DNA of 64,000 nucleotides from SKVR01 sp964453995 (GCA_964453995.1 CAYVQC010000006.1:39548-103547), one strand, 5' to 3'. Counted from the first letter of the stretch, positions 8,699-17,987 are shown. The notes: generated by a model not told the origin, from the sequence alone. Made by a program: numbers and translations.

Positions 8699-9811
8699 TT
8701 ATTCTTCCTCTCCGCCAGGCTCCATTTCTTCCATCAGGATTTCTACAATCCTTTTGGCGGCTTTGCCGTCCCACATTTCGGGGATTCTGCCGGGTTTATG
8801 AATTCCCTTGAGTACATCTTCCACTGCTTTTTCAGCTTTTTCAAAATCAAATCCTACCAGTTGGTTGGTGCCCACATCGAGGGTTACGATCCGTTCGGTA
8901 TATTTTTTCACAGTAATACACTGTGCACTCAGGTAGGTGGTCTCTTCCTGTATCCCTTCGCTGTCGGTGATTACTGCTTCGGCATTGTACATAAGAGCCA
9001 GGAAATCGATATACGGAAGGGGCCCTGTAATCATAACCTCTTTTGGCAGATCGTTAAGGATATTTTTTTCTGAAAACTTCTTGTAAAACAACTCAGGCAT
9101 GAGCCACACCACTTTGCAGTTTTTGCTCAGACGGATGATCATGTCAGTGATTAATTGTAAATTTTCTTCATCTTCGAGGTTTTCTGCCTGGTGGAAGGTG
9201 GCCACAAGAAATTTTTCTTCTCCAAGCCCGAGCTTTTCCAGTACTTCCGATTCTTCCATATCAGACCAGTATAGTTCCAAAGCATCCACAAGGGTATTGC
9301 CGGAAAAATGGATGTTATTGCTGTCCATACCTTCGTCTCTCAGATTTTTCATTGCACTGTGTTCACTCACAAAATGGTATTCGCAAAGCACATCGGTAAG
9401 GATTCGGTTGATCTCTTCAGAGTTGTATTTTTCAAAGCTTCTCAGGCCGGCATCAATGTGGGCAATGGGGATGTGCATCTTGGAAGCGGTTATACCAAAG
9501 GCCAGGGTAGCGTCCTGGTATCCTGAAAGGATGATCAGATCGGGTTGCTCTTCCACCAGGATTTTTTCTACCTCGAGCATGGTTCGGGCAGTTTGTGCAG
9601 CGTGGCTGCCATAACCCACCGGGATATAATGTGTTGTTTTGGGAAAATCCAGATCTTCAAATGATGAAAGAGAAGTTTTTTCGTCTTCTTCATATCCGGC
9701 ATGACAAATCAGGTGTTTTACTTCTTTACGGTATTTTTTAAATGCCTTGTCGATAGAAGTGATCTTGAGTAAGTTTTGGGGTGAAGCAGCGAAACTTATT
9801 ACTTTCTTCAT
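8699..9811 (-). CDS. UDP-N-acetylglucosamine 2-epimerase-like protein (WecB family, divergent)
   Basis: This 370-residue protein has the WecB GT-B architecture: HIDAGLRSF at 118-126, SEEINR at 131-136, TFHQAEN at 205-211, DSEGIQEE at 283-290 and a TER segment at 305-307. The family interconverts UDP-GlcNAc and UDP-ManNAc for surface polysaccharides. Several usually conserved positions differ. The GDT loop is SGYQD, the acidic residue of HxEAGLR is Asp120, HRxEN is HQAEN, and DSGG is DSEG. His207 and the Glu132/133 pair remain. The substrate may therefore differ from the classical one. ATG at 9811 is chosen because the Rossmann strand begins there; a longer frame adds 39 unrelated residues. 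A Wzi-like gene lies divergently 232 bp away. Confidence 0.8.
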   Translation of the reverse strand: MKKVISFAASPQNLLKITSIDKAFKKYRKEVKHLICHAGYEEDEKTSLSSFEDLDFPKTTHYIPVGYGSHAAQTARTMLEVEKILVEEQPDLIILSGYQDATLAFGITASKMHIPIAHIDAGLRSFEKYNSEEINRILTDVLCEYHFVSEHSAMKNLRDEGMDSNNIHFSGNTLVDALELYWSDMEESEVLEKLGLGEEKFLVATFHQAENLEDEENLQLITDMIIRLSKNCKVVWLMPELFYKKFSEKNILNDLPKEVMITGPLPYIDFLALMYNAEAVITDSEGIQEETTYLSAQCITVKKYTERIVTLDVGTNQLVGFDFEKAEKAVEDVLKGIHKPGRIPEMWDGKAAKRIVEILMEEMEPGGEEE

Positions 9812-9889
9812 AAAATACTGGTTTTGTTGACAATGGGCCGTACCCGCAGGTTCTGAATTTTCAATTGCCCGGCCTCCGGAATCATGTAG

Positions 9890-9897
9890 TAAAGATA
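9890..9897 (-). promoter_or_regulatory. possible -7 element of the epimerase-like gene
   Basis: The minus strand reads TATCTTTA (7 of 8 matches to TAnnTTTG), 79 bp before the ATG at 9811, in the 232-bp divergent intergenic region. No -33 TTTG is present. Confidence 0.25.
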
Positions 9898-10043
9898 TAA
9901 ATTTTTCTGCGACTAATCTTGCCGACATTTGAATTTAGTCTTTAGCTGCAGGTAGAAAACCCAATACATCCCTGCGTAAAACAACGATCTGTATGTGAGA
10001 ATAATTCTGTAAATTGGCGGTCTTTAATGCAAATCATTTTATC

Positions 10044-11726
10044 ATGCGCAAGATATTAGTCCTCAGCTTATTATTGGCGTTTCCGTTTCATTTCCTTGTA
10101 GGCCAGACAGCCTGGCAGCATGTAAGCGATAAAGGGATCTATCAGTTTCTGGATGAGCTTGCTACCATGCATATCATTGACATTACCACAGCTATTAAAC
10201 CCATGTCGAGGGAAGACATTGCCACTGCCCTGACAGAAGCTGAAGGGCAATGGTCAAAACTTACCGGATCTCAGAAAGCCCGCCTCGATTATTATCTGCA
10301 GGAATATGCTATGGAGCGTGGCCAGCTGAAGACTGGCCTTTGGCAACTTAATGGGAGGGATAGTACCCTTTCGGTCCATCTGCTGCCTCCCGAGGTAGGC
10401 TATCGCGACAGCTTGTTTCGTATTGTGATGCGTCCCGTATACGGGTACCGCAATTTCTCAGGAGGAAATCATAACTTCTGGGTTACCTATGGTGGGGCAG
10501 AGGCCATTTCCTACATAGGAAAAAACTGGGCGGTATATGTGAGCCTGCGCGACAATTATCAGAAAGGAGAGAGGCTTGCTCAGCCTACCTATCTTACCCA
10601 GGAACCCGGTGGTACATACAAGGTCCTCACCGGGGGAGGGGCAGGAGGAGAATTCAGCGAAATGCGCGGTGGTATTACCTACAACTGGGCCTGGGGAACC
10701 ATAGGACTTGTGAAAGACCATGTGCAATGGGGCGATAACCAGCATGGTGCCAATATTTTTTCCGGCCGCACACCTTCTTTCCCTATGATCAAGCTGCACG
10801 CGAATCCGGCAAAATGGATTGAATTCAACTACTACCACGGCTGGTTGGTATCTGAGGCCATCGATAGTATTAGATCTTATTTCCCGGAAGAGGGTAATCC
10901 GCGTACAGTAAACCGTCAGATGTATATCGCCGCCAACATGCTCACCCTCAAGCCCTTTGAGCGGTTGCATCTTTCTTTTGGTAATTCCATTGTGTATGGC
11001 GATATGCCGGTGCAATTGGCTTATCTTATCCCTTTCTTTTTTTATAAGTCGCTGGTTCATACCCTGCACTGGGGAGCAACTTTTCAAAACAGCGGTATGT
11101 ATATCAATCTTAGCTCAAGGTTGATCCCCAACCTGCACCTGCATGCCACCTATTTCATCGATGAGTTTTCCATCCGCAGGATAGGTGATCCCACCCGCCA
11201 TAATTTCACCAGTTTCAAGGGAGGCTTTTCACTGGCTGATTGGCCTTTACGCAATGTGACATTGTTTGGAGAGTATACTTTTACCAATCCCATCACCTTT
11301 CTGCACGACGAGCCAACCACTCGCTTCCGGTCCAACCGGTACAACCTTGGCCATTACCTGCAGGATAATGCAGAAGAGTATTATGCCGGTGTGAGAATCT
11401 ATCCCGGCGGCACCCTCGAACTTGCCGCAACCTGGGTATATGCCCGCAAGGGAAATTATTACCAGTATATCAGGGGGCGTCGCAATCCACGTATTGATGA
11501 AATGCCGGTGCTGGATGAGATCACCTGGCAAAACAACAGCGTTTCCTTTGAAGCATTGGTGCGCCCAATTTCCAATATGAGGGTTTTTGCCAAATATACC
11601 CTCTCAGACATACAGGGATTTGATGTGGATGACCAGACTGCAGAATATTATCTCAACCTGTTTTCAGCACCCTATCTACACGGGCAAAAGAATATACTGG
11701 AGATTGGCTTTGGAATGGGTTTTTGA
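10044..11726 (+). CDS. Wzi/RemB-like outer-membrane beta-barrel protein
   Basis: This 560-residue protein has a signal peptide (residues 1-20, MRKILVLSLLLAFPFHFLVG, cleaved before QTAW). An N-terminal helical segment (about 22-90) is followed by many alternating amphipathic strands rich in Tyr, Trp and Gly, typical of an outer-membrane barrel. The start of the mature part (WQHVSDKGIYQFLDELA) and the overall length match the capsule-assembly Wzi family, to which the gliding protein RemB is related; I cannot separate the two. ATG at 10044 is chosen because it gives the clean signal peptide. The divergent sugar-epimerase neighbour fits a role in surface polysaccharide (inference). Confidence 0.65.
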   Translation: MRKILVLSLLLAFPFHFLVGQTAWQHVSDKGIYQFLDELATMHIIDITTAIKPMSREDIATALTEAEGQWSKLTGSQKARLDYYLQEYAMERGQLKTGLWQLNGRDSTLSVHLLPPEVGYRDSLFRIVMRPVYGYRNFSGGNHNFWVTYGGAEAISYIGKNWAVYVSLRDNYQKGERLAQPTYLTQEPGGTYKVLTGGGAGGEFSEMRGGITYNWAWGTIGLVKDHVQWGDNQHGANIFSGRTPSFPMIKLHANPAKWIEFNYYHGWLVSEAIDSIRSYFPEEGNPRTVNRQMYIAANMLTLKPFERLHLSFGNSIVYGDMPVQLAYLIPFFFYKSLVHTLHWGATFQNSGMYINLSSRLIPNLHLHATYFIDEFSIRRIGDPTRHNFTSFKGGFSLADWPLRNVTLFGEYTFTNPITFLHDEPTTRFRSNRYNLGHYLQDNAEEYYAGVRIYPGGTLELAATWVYARKGNYYQYIRGRRNPRIDEMPVLDEITWQNNSVSFEALVRPISNMRVFAKYTLSDIQGFDVDDQTAEYYLNLFSAPYLHGQKNILEIGFGMGF

Positions 11727-11750
11727 TAATAGCTGCAAGGGGAAGCTCAT

Positions 11751-12170
11751 TCATTTGCTGCGCCTGAAAAGCCATACATATAGGATTGATCCTGAAAAGC
11801 CGGCAATTATGCCTGCAATATTGGCAATCAGGTCGGCAGGATTGTATGACCGGTAATCGATATAGAGTTGCATATATTCGGTAAGCGCAGCAAACCCAAG
11901 TGCTGCCAAAAGAATAAATGCCTTTTGCGTTGTGCCTGAAGGGTTTAGCAACCAAACCACCAGGGGATAAAATGGGATAAAAACTGCCAGGTGCAGCAGA
12001 TGATCGAGCCGGAAAGTAATTACCTGCAGTTCATTAAAAGAACCCACCCCGACAGCCGAAAAGGGGAAAACGGCCATCACAATGATAGCCAGCAAATAAA
12101 CAATTACAACGGTTAATTTCAAAATTTCTGCAGATTGGTTTTTTGTAAAGGTAGCAGGAAAAGATTTCAC
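11751..12170 (-). CDS. VanZ-like family membrane protein
   Basis: This 139-residue protein has four predicted membrane helices (about 17-38, 58-74, 80-96 and 110-133). Between them lie the VanZ-family signatures DHLLHLAVFIPFYPL and a TEYMQLYIDYRSYNPADLIAN segment. The biochemical role of this family is unclear; the founding member gives low-level teicoplanin resistance. The frame has no ATG before the first helix; GTG at 12170 is the likely start. It converges on the Wzi-like gene with only 24 bp between the two stops. Confidence 0.8.
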   Translation of the reverse strand: MKSFPATFTKNQSAEILKLTVVIVYLLAIIVMAVFPFSAVGVGSFNELQVITFRLDHLLHLAVFIPFYPLVVWLLNPSGTTQKAFILLAALGFAALTEYMQLYIDYRSYNPADLIANIAGIIAGFSGSILYVWLFRRSK

Positions 12171-12262
12171 AGAAAATCAATAAATCCTAATATACCCTTA
12201 AGATTTGGGCGGTGGCAATTGATTTCATTTTGTGTCCGGCACTGTGGGCGGGGTGAATGCAA

Positions 12263-13072
12263 TCACACCGGGTTGATGATGGAGATCTTGCGCGCGCAAT
12301 GTCTGAAGAGGTGGTAGCCGCTTCCTCCCTCACTTACCAACTGAAAAAGTCGCGGGGCATCGGTAATACGGGTGGCACCAATAATATTTACCTTGCTTTC
12401 AAACAGTATATCAGGGATTACACTTCCCGAAGGGCCTGTTACCACTACCTTTGTTCCGGGAGTTACAGCCGCCAGCAAACCATCGATAGTGTTGTTTAGC
12501 AAGGTAAATCCGGTAATTATTACCACATCGGAAGCCGGGATCACTTCCCCGAACTTTTCAGCCGGCACATAATACTGTTTATGTTCAGGCAGCAACGCGC
12601 TTTGATGAAACTCCAGTACCTTGATGCGGCATTGGTGCTGTTCAGCTTTTCTGATGTAAGAAGGGAAAGCGCCAACTATGGTTACGCTGGATCTGGGGCC
12701 GAGTTCCAGTAAATCAATGGGATCGGTATCGTCCACGATTGTATAGGCAGATTGTTGCAGTATTTTTGATGAGATGGCACTGGTGGCCAACATTTTCAAG
12801 GTAACCATAACAGGTGTATTTTTCGGGCTATCCAGCAAATCTGCCACTTTCCCGCCTCTGATCCTGCCAGGGGAAAACATGTCGAAGTCGCGTTCTTTTT
12901 TCTCATTGTTACCCCCAGGCAGTTCTGTAAGAGTGCTCACTACCCCGATGCTGTTGTCGGAAAGCCTGATGGCAGATAAATGAAGCCCAATTCTTACTTC
13001 TTCAATGGTAAGCCTATTGATCAGCTGCTGATGTTGGTTGGTGAGGAGTTTGCGGGTGCGCTCAAGTATCAT
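12263..13072 (-). CDS. DUF4213/DUF364 putative heavy-metal chelation protein
   Basis: This 269-residue cytosolic protein resembles the family with an N-terminal DUF4213 domain (about 15-95) and a C-terminal DUF364 Rossmann-like domain (about 115-260). Supporting segments are IRIGLHLSAI-type strands near residue 27, SVTIVGAFPSYIRK near 130, VVIITGFTLLNNTIDGLL near 180 and VVVTGPSGSVIPD near 205. The family is common in anaerobes and has been proposed to bind metal, but no enzymatic activity is established. It stands alone, with 80 bp to the glycosylase gene upstream and no clear operon partner. Confidence 0.75.
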   Translation of the reverse strand: MILERTRKLLTNQHQQLINRLTIEEVRIGLHLSAIRLSDNSIGVVSTLTELPGGNNEKKERDFDMFSPGRIRGGKVADLLDSPKNTPVMVTLKMLATSAISSKILQQSAYTIVDDTDPIDLLELGPRSSVTIVGAFPSYIRKAEQHQCRIKVLEFHQSALLPEHKQYYVPAEKFGEVIPASDVVIITGFTLLNNTIDGLLAAVTPGTKVVVTGPSGSVIPDILFESKVNIIGATRITDAPRLFQLVSEGGSGYHLFRHCARKISIINPV

Positions 13073-13152
13073 AAGGTCTAAGTTTTTGTTTTTTCGTAAT
13101 TGCTGTGCATCAGGGTCAAAGGCAATGATGCACTATCATAGGTAAGCTTTTA

Positions 13153-13869
13153 TCAACCGAACATGCGAAGGGTTTTCAGGTATTTTTCCACATAATAATC
13201 CATTTGTGCCGATTTGTATTGTATGATGTAGCGGGGATGTTCAAGGGGTATGATCGTTTCGAAGAGACTATGTTCACGATTGATTTGCTGAAGTATTTTC
13301 AGATTTTTCCCTGTCCCCATACAAAAACATACATCCGTATGACATCCCATAGAGATATGACTTTTGATAGACTGCACGGCAAATGGCATGATCCGTTCCA
13401 GCAGCTCCTTGCTGTCATAGTAGTTGAAGTTTACTTCCCTGCCTTGTTTGCCCGTTTTCACAAAACCCAGAGGACTGATGGAGTTGATATAGAAATGGCG
13501 GTAGAAATCTTCAACACCCCCCCAGGCTTCTATCATGGCATATACAAAAACCGAAGATGGCTCATGGGTGGACGATTCGTTTATGGTGATGCCACATTTG
13601 TCTTCCAGCCTTTTGGTATCGGTAAAGGGAACGCCCGTAACTCCGGCACCAAAACGGCCCGGGTTTATGGCAAGAATCAGTTTACGGGTAGCATGGTCGT
13701 GGTAATATTTTCGGTAGAATGCTGATGATGCTTTTAGTGCAGAAGGATTTTCTTTGAAAGGATTCATCACACGTATTCCCTCGGGCAAATCAATGTCAAG
13801 CTCAAGGGACCGGTTGAAACGGATCACTTTTTCTGCAAATGTTGGTTTTGGCGCGGATGTGTTTTTCAT
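13153..13869 (-). CDS. SMUG2-type uracil-DNA glycosylase
   Basis: This 238-residue protein matches the uracil-DNA glycosylase fold of the SMUG2 group found in Bacteroidota. Motif 1 is LAINPGRFGAGVTGVPFTD (residues 66-84), with Asn69 in the position expected to act on the base. Motif 2 contains HPRYI with His211. The conserved NSISPLGF lies at 129-136. The enzyme removes uracil or oxidised pyrimidines from DNA to start base-excision repair. The length is normal for the group. ATG at 13869 is clear. The RNase H gene upstream on the same strand is separated by 117 bp of sequence with no recognisable feature. Confidence 0.85.
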   Translation of the reverse strand: MKNTSAPKPTFAEKVIRFNRSLELDIDLPEGIRVMNPFKENPSALKASSAFYRKYYHDHATRKLILAINPGRFGAGVTGVPFTDTKRLEDKCGITINESSTHEPSSVFVYAMIEAWGGVEDFYRHFYINSISPLGFVKTGKQGREVNFNYYDSKELLERIMPFAVQSIKSHISMGCHTDVCFCMGTGKNLKILQQINREHSLFETIIPLEHPRYIIQYKSAQMDYYVEKYLKTLRMFG

Positions 13870-13986
13870 GGATAACCTCTGATTAAATTCCGATGTTGTA
13901 ACAGGGTGCCGGCAGAATGTTGAAAATAATTTCGAAACGCTGCTCCTGTCAATAGATGATAGGGGGAACAGGCAATGAAAGCACAG

Positions 13987-14613
13987 TTATTTTCGGCCAA
14001 AATCAGCCGGTATTTCGCCCCAGTTGCGGGTATCCCATTTGAGAATCTTGTTTTTCCAGGTATTTTGTCTGAGCCAGTTTTCGGCACGTTGAATGTATTC
14101 AAAAAGTTTTTTGTTGGCCTCTTCTTCCTTCAGGGTGGTTTTGGCTTTTTTTTCTCTCACCCAGGCAATGGCTGTAATACTGTCGGTATAAATGGGCAGA
14201 TCCACATTTTTTTGTTTACAAAGGGCCAAAGCATGCACAATGGCCAGAAACTCTCCCACGTTGTTGGTTCCTTTGGGTAAAGGTCCCACCCTGAAAAGAA
14301 CGCTTTTATCGTGGGTATACACGCCCTGGTATTCCATGTCCTTCGAAGCAGAACTGTAGGCGGCATCCACCGAAATGCTGTTGGGGATAGGGCCTCCCCC
14401 GGCGGTAGGATTTGCAGGCAAAACCGGTTTGGCTGCACTGCCAATATGCCTGTACCAGGGTTCGCGAAAGGCCTTTTCTGCCTGCATTTCATTGTCAAAC
14501 GATTTGTATTTTGCACTGCCATAGCCTTTTATGGCTTGTTCGCATTGCTTCCAGGTTTCGAATACTCCTGATGTGTGTCCTTCCCACACTACATAAAACT
14601 TCTTTTTCGCCAA
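13987..14613 (-). CDS. rnhA: ribonuclease H (type 1, with N-terminal RNA:DNA hybrid-binding domain)
   Basis: This 208-residue protein has an N-terminal hybrid-binding domain of the caulimovirus/RNase H1 type (residues 1-50, FYVVWEGHTSGVF and KSF). A linker follows, then an RNase HI domain (about 78-208) with the catalytic acids Asp83, Glu121, Asp144 and Asp204. It degrades the RNA strand of RNA:DNA hybrids. The frame has no ATG at the domain start; TTG at 14613 gives exactly the N-terminus usual for this family (MAKKKFYVVWEG), so a TTG start is favoured. Minus-strand neighbours are thiL upstream and the SMUG2 glycosylase downstream. Confidence 0.93.
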   Translation of the reverse strand: MAKKKFYVVWEGHTSGVFETWKQCEQAIKGYGSAKYKSFDNEMQAEKAFREPWYRHIGSAAKPVLPANPTAGGGPIPNSISVDAAYSSASKDMEYQGVYTHDKSVLFRVGPLPKGTNNVGEFLAIVHALALCKQKNVDLPIYTDSITAIAWVREKKAKTTLKEEEANKKLFEYIQRAENWLRQNTWKNKILKWDTRNWGEIPADFGRK

Positions 14614-14681
14614 AGCCTGTTGCGTAATTTTTGAAATGAATAAACCGTAAGATCAAAGAGAGGGTAAGAAAAATTGAGCGG

Positions 14682-15716
14682 TCATTTTTTTCTGAATGAA
14701 TCCCAGCCCTGTGCCTTCAGGGAGATTACACTGCCCGAGGTGGAAACAAGATCGGTCTGGGCCGGATTCTCGGTTATGTGTCCTATGATGCTAATCTTAT
14801 CGTTGTCTTTGATCTTTTCATAATCTGCCTGTTTGATACAAAAGAGCAATTCATAGTCTTCTCCTCCATTAAGGGCAAAGGTGGTAGGATCGATGTTGAA
14901 TTCGTGGGCAACACCTGCCGTTTGCATGTCGACAGGGATTTTTTCTTCGTATATCACGGCTCCTTTTTCTGATGCTTTGCAGATATGCTTTATCTCCGAT
15001 GCCAAACCATCAGAAATATCGATCATGGCTGTTGGAATTACCTGTAGATCTTCCAGCAGGTCTACCACATCTTTCCTGGGTTCGGGTTTGAGTTGGCGCT
15101 CCAGCACATAATTGTAGCGTGAGAGGTCGGGCTGCATTTCGGGGTTGGCTTTGAAGACCTCTTTTTCTCTTTCCAGTACCAGCAAACCCGCGTATGCAGC
15201 TCCCAGGTCGCCGCTTACACAGATCAGGTCGCCGGGTTGTGCTCCTGAGCGCCAGGCGATCTTATTTTTTGTCACCTCGCCCATAGCCGTAACGGAAATA
15301 TTCAGACCTGCAGTACTGCTGGTTGTGTCGCCTCCCACCATATCCACCTTGTATTTTTCGCAAGCCAGCAACATGCCGGCATAGATTTCTTCCAGCGCCT
15401 CCACAGTGTATTTGCTCGAAACGGCAATCCCGATTACCACGTGGGTGGCTACGCCATTCATGGCATAAACATCGGAAAGATTTACTGCTACAGATTTATA
15501 CCCCAGGTGTTTCAGAGGTGAATACATGAGGTTGAAATGAACCCCCTCTATTAGCAGGTCTTTGGTAAGCAAAGTAATGGTATCCTCTTTTATTTCGATG
15601 GCAGCGGTATCATCACCTATGCCTTTGAGGGTTGATTTATGAAAGTGGCGAACATTCTTGGTGAGCCTGTCAATAAGGCCAAATTCTCCCAGATCGGAAA
15701 CAGGTGTTTTACTCAT
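14682..15716 (-). CDS. thiL: thiamine-monophosphate kinase
   Basis: This 344-residue protein is ThiL, which phosphorylates thiamine monophosphate to the active diphosphate. The family start is seen at residues 7-14 (LGEFGLID). The ATP/Mg loop GIGDDTAAIE lies at about 33-42, DMVGGDTTSS at about 127-136, and the substrate-site segment MIDISDGLASEIKHI near 234. ATG at 15716 is chosen because the family N-terminus begins there; a longer frame adds 12 residues. No other thiamine genes are nearby and no TPP riboswitch is seen in the 133 bp upstream. A perfect -7 element precedes it. Confidence 0.95.
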   Translation of the reverse strand: MSKTPVSDLGEFGLIDRLTKNVRHFHKSTLKGIGDDTAAIEIKEDTITLLTKDLLIEGVHFNLMYSPLKHLGYKSVAVNLSDVYAMNGVATHVVIGIAVSSKYTVEALEEIYAGMLLACEKYKVDMVGGDTTSSTAGLNISVTAMGEVTKNKIAWRSGAQPGDLICVSGDLGAAYAGLLVLEREKEVFKANPEMQPDLSRYNYVLERQLKPEPRKDVVDLLEDLQVIPTAMIDISDGLASEIKHICKASEKGAVIYEEKIPVDMQTAGVAHEFNIDPTTFALNGGEDYELLFCIKQADYEKIKDNDKISIIGHITENPAQTDLVSTSGSVISLKAQGWDSFRKK

Positions 15717-15795
15717 ATCTGATTGGTATTGGATGGTGAAAAATCTGCACACGGTTTAGCAAACTAAAGCTGCCGCATGGTTGTAACAATGGCTA

Positions 15796-15803
15796 CAAAG
15801 ATA
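15796..15803 (-). promoter_or_regulatory. -7 element for thiL
   Basis: The minus strand reads TATCTTTG, a perfect match to TAnnTTTG, 80 bp before the thiL ATG and downstream of the DAHP synthase stop. No clear -33 TTTG is present at 19-21 bp. Confidence 0.4.
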
Positions 15804-15849
15804 TACATTTAGAGGCTACCGGATAGGGGTATCAAGACAGCATCTTACT

Positions 15850-16938
15850 TTAGCGAATGATTTTAGACTGGATATTAATGGATTCCTTGTGGATAAGATC
15901 CAGCAATTTCTCCAGAAATTCTTTGCTTAATCCCTTTGCCATGCCTTCCGATGTGCGGGTTTCGATGATGTTATTCCATCGCTTGATTTGAAGCACGGTC
16001 ATTTTGCATTCTTTCTTGATATGGGCAATATCGTTCACCACTTTCATGCGGTTGGAAAGAATACTCACGAGCATTGCATCAAGTTCATCAATACGGTTGC
16101 GCAATATTTCCAGTTCACGGCACGGATTTTCATCTGATTTAAGGGGAATCTTTAAGCCCGCTACCAAAGCAGACAACTCAGCGGGTTTTATTTGCTGAGC
16201 GGCATCGGTGAGGGCTTTTTCAGGATTACAGTGGGTTTCAATCATAAATCCATCAGTGTCGAGCAACAGGGCCTGCTGTGCCACTTCTTTCAGGAGGCTT
16301 CTCTTTCCTGTTATATGGCTGGGGTCGGTGAGTAGGGGAAGAGAGGGGAAATAGCTTTTGAGTTTGATAGGAATATCCCACAGGGGCTCATTGCGGAACC
16401 GTGTTTTTTCGTAGGTATTGAAACCGCGGTGAATGGCGGCTATTTTCCTGATACCCGATTGGTAGAACCGTTCAATAACACCAATCCACAGGGCCAGATC
16501 GGGGTTGAGCGGATTTTTGATCATAACAGGAATATCAACACCACGCAGTGCTTCAGCGAGTTCCTGTATGGAAAAGGGATTTACGCTGGTACGTGCACCT
16601 ATCCATAAAATATCTATGCCGTGTTGCAGGCATGCTTCGATATGTCCGGGTGTTGCCACTTCTACAGCTACCGGCAAACCATACCTGTCTTTCACTTCCC
16701 TGAGCCACTCAAGGGCTTTTACCCCGTGGCCTTCAAATTCACTGGGTCGTGTACGGGGTTTCCATATACCGCTTCTGAAAGCGGAAACAATACCACTGCG
16801 GTGTAGGGCCGCGGCTGTGGTCAAGACCTGCTCTCTGCTTTCTGCACTGCAGGGGCCGCTGATAATAACAGGATGCGACCTGGGGTGCAGCCATTCATCC
16901 AGTGGCATTATGTCAAGAGTTTTTACTGCAATATCCAT
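15850..16938 (-). CDS. bifunctional 3-deoxy-7-phosphoheptulonate synthase / chorismate mutase type II
   Basis: This 362-residue fusion joins a KDPG-aldolase-like DAHP synthase domain (residues about 15-262; GPCSAES at 28-34, KPRTRPSEFEG near 60, IGARTS near 112, DPSHITGKRSL near 206) to a C-terminal AroQ-class chorismate mutase (about 270-355; RNRIDELDAMLVSILSNRM). The first domain condenses phosphoenolpyruvate and erythrose 4-phosphate at the entry of the shikimate pathway; the second makes prephenate for Phe/Tyr. This fusion order is common in Bacteroidota and may give feedback control by prephenate (known for related fusions, inferred here). No other aromatic genes are adjacent. Confidence 0.93.
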   Translation of the reverse strand: MDIAVKTLDIMPLDEWLHPRSHPVIISGPCSAESREQVLTTAAALHRSGIVSAFRSGIWKPRTRPSEFEGHGVKALEWLREVKDRYGLPVAVEVATPGHIEACLQHGIDILWIGARTSVNPFSIQELAEALRGVDIPVMIKNPLNPDLALWIGVIERFYQSGIRKIAAIHRGFNTYEKTRFRNEPLWDIPIKLKSYFPSLPLLTDPSHITGKRSLLKEVAQQALLLDTDGFMIETHCNPEKALTDAAQQIKPAELSALVAGLKIPLKSDENPCRELEILRNRIDELDAMLVSILSNRMKVVNDIAHIKKECKMTVLQIKRWNNIIETRTSEGMAKGLSKEFLEKLLDLIHKESINIQSKIIR

Positions 16939-17251
16939 TTTTAAAACTATAGGATCATTTGTATACCAGTTTTACCGGGGGGAATCATATTGAGGTTCCC
17001 GGTGGAGCAATCCCGGAAAAAAATGTTCGTGACGGGCTCCATACATAGATCTGCCATGGGCATGTGCAATGATATCGGTGTATAACCCATGACATTTAGT
17101 GTTGAAGCTATTTTATTATGGGTCAACAACTTCCGGTATGGTTTTGTTGGTAATGAAAATATAACGTATTTTTGCAAAGGTAACAACTAAAGTCAACGAT
17201 ATACCCAGATCGCCAGATCAAAAAACCTCTTTCTAATCCTTGCCTGCGAAA
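16939..17251. other. divergent intergenic region between DAHP synthase and cysH
   Basis: These 313 bp lie between two divergent genes and hold the near-perfect cysH promoter at 17143-17174. A 79-codon minus-strand frame at 16947-17186 overlaps that promoter, has no recognisable domain and is not called. No riboswitch is recognised. Confidence 0.45.
17143..17174 (+). promoter_or_regulatory. Bacteroidota-type promoter of cysH
   Basis: TTTG at 17143-17146, a 20-bp spacer and TATTTTTG at 17167-17174 exactly match the -33/-7 consensus TTTG-N19-21-TAnnTTTG of the primary sigma factor of Bacteroidota. Transcription would start near 17181, about 70 nt before the cysH ATG. This is one of the two best promoter matches noted in the window. 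Confidence 0.7.
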
Positions 17252-17938
17252 ATGTTCGAAAAACTACTGCTACCGGTACAAAACACCATCGAATTGCTGA
17301 AGCAAGAGGAAAAGAAAATGTTTGTCACCTCATCTTTTCAGAGCCAAAGCTTACCCCTGCTGCATATCATAAGCAAAACAGCACCTGACATACCCGTTTG
17401 TTTTATCAATACCGGATATCATTTCCCCGAAACCATTGTTCATAAAAATAATGTAGCGTCATTATTGGGTTTGCATGTGATTGATCTGCATCCAAGGGTG
17501 CCTAAACACCTTCAGAGAAGTGCCGCCGGGAATCTTTTATTTACCTTTGACCCCGATTATTGCTGTTATTTGAATAAGGTACAGCCTGTCGAAGGGTTGC
17601 TTTCAGAATACGACATCTGGATCAACGGAATACGTGCCGATCAAAGCCCCGAACGGACCCGGTTAAAGGAATTTGTTCCTACAGGGGCAAGAGCAGTGAG
17701 GTATCATCCCATGCTTCACTGGACTTTTGAGGATATTCAAAAGTATATCGAAGCGTACAACCTGCCACGTCATCCCCTGGAGGCTGCCGGCTATCCGAGC
17801 ATTGGTTGCGAACCATGCACCAAACCGGTAAATGGAAACGATCAACGGGGAGGTAGATGGTTTGGAATGAGGAAAACAGAATGTGGGCTCAATATCGAGA
17901 AAAGCTGTTGTGAAGCAGAAAGAAAAAGCAACCACTGA
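17252..17938 (+). CDS. cysH: assimilatory APS/PAPS reductase (iron-sulfur type)
   Basis: This 228-residue protein matches the CysH family, which reduces adenylyl- or phosphoadenylyl-sulfate to sulfite. The cluster-binding cysteines are Cys104-Cys105 (DYCCYLNKV) and Cys186/Cys189 (GCEPCT), as in [4Fe-4S] enzymes that mostly use APS. The catalytic Cys211 lies in KTECGL near the C-terminus, preceded by the GRW motif. A C-terminal Cys219-Cys220 pair is extra. ATG at 17252 is chosen; a TTG twelve bases earlier is less likely. It is the first gene after a strong promoter, and the epimerase gene follows 49 bp downstream. No sulfate-activation genes are nearby. Confidence 0.92.
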   Translation: MFEKLLLPVQNTIELLKQEEKKMFVTSSFQSQSLPLLHIISKTAPDIPVCFINTGYHFPETIVHKNNVASLLGLHVIDLHPRVPKHLQRSAAGNLLFTFDPDYCCYLNKVQPVEGLLSEYDIWINGIRADQSPERTRLKEFVPTGARAVRYHPMLHWTFEDIQKYIEAYNLPRHPLEAAGYPSIGCEPCTKPVNGNDQRGGRWFGMRKTECGLNIEKSCCEAERKSNH

Positions 17939-17987
17939 CAGGATTGATTATTCTTAGCAGGTTTAGAGTCATCACAAAAAAATAACT

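Noticed and set aside
16947..17186. 79-codon minus-strand frame upstream of the DAHP synthase gene
   Set aside because: It overlaps the exact cysH promoter, has no recognisable domain and no ribosome-binding support.
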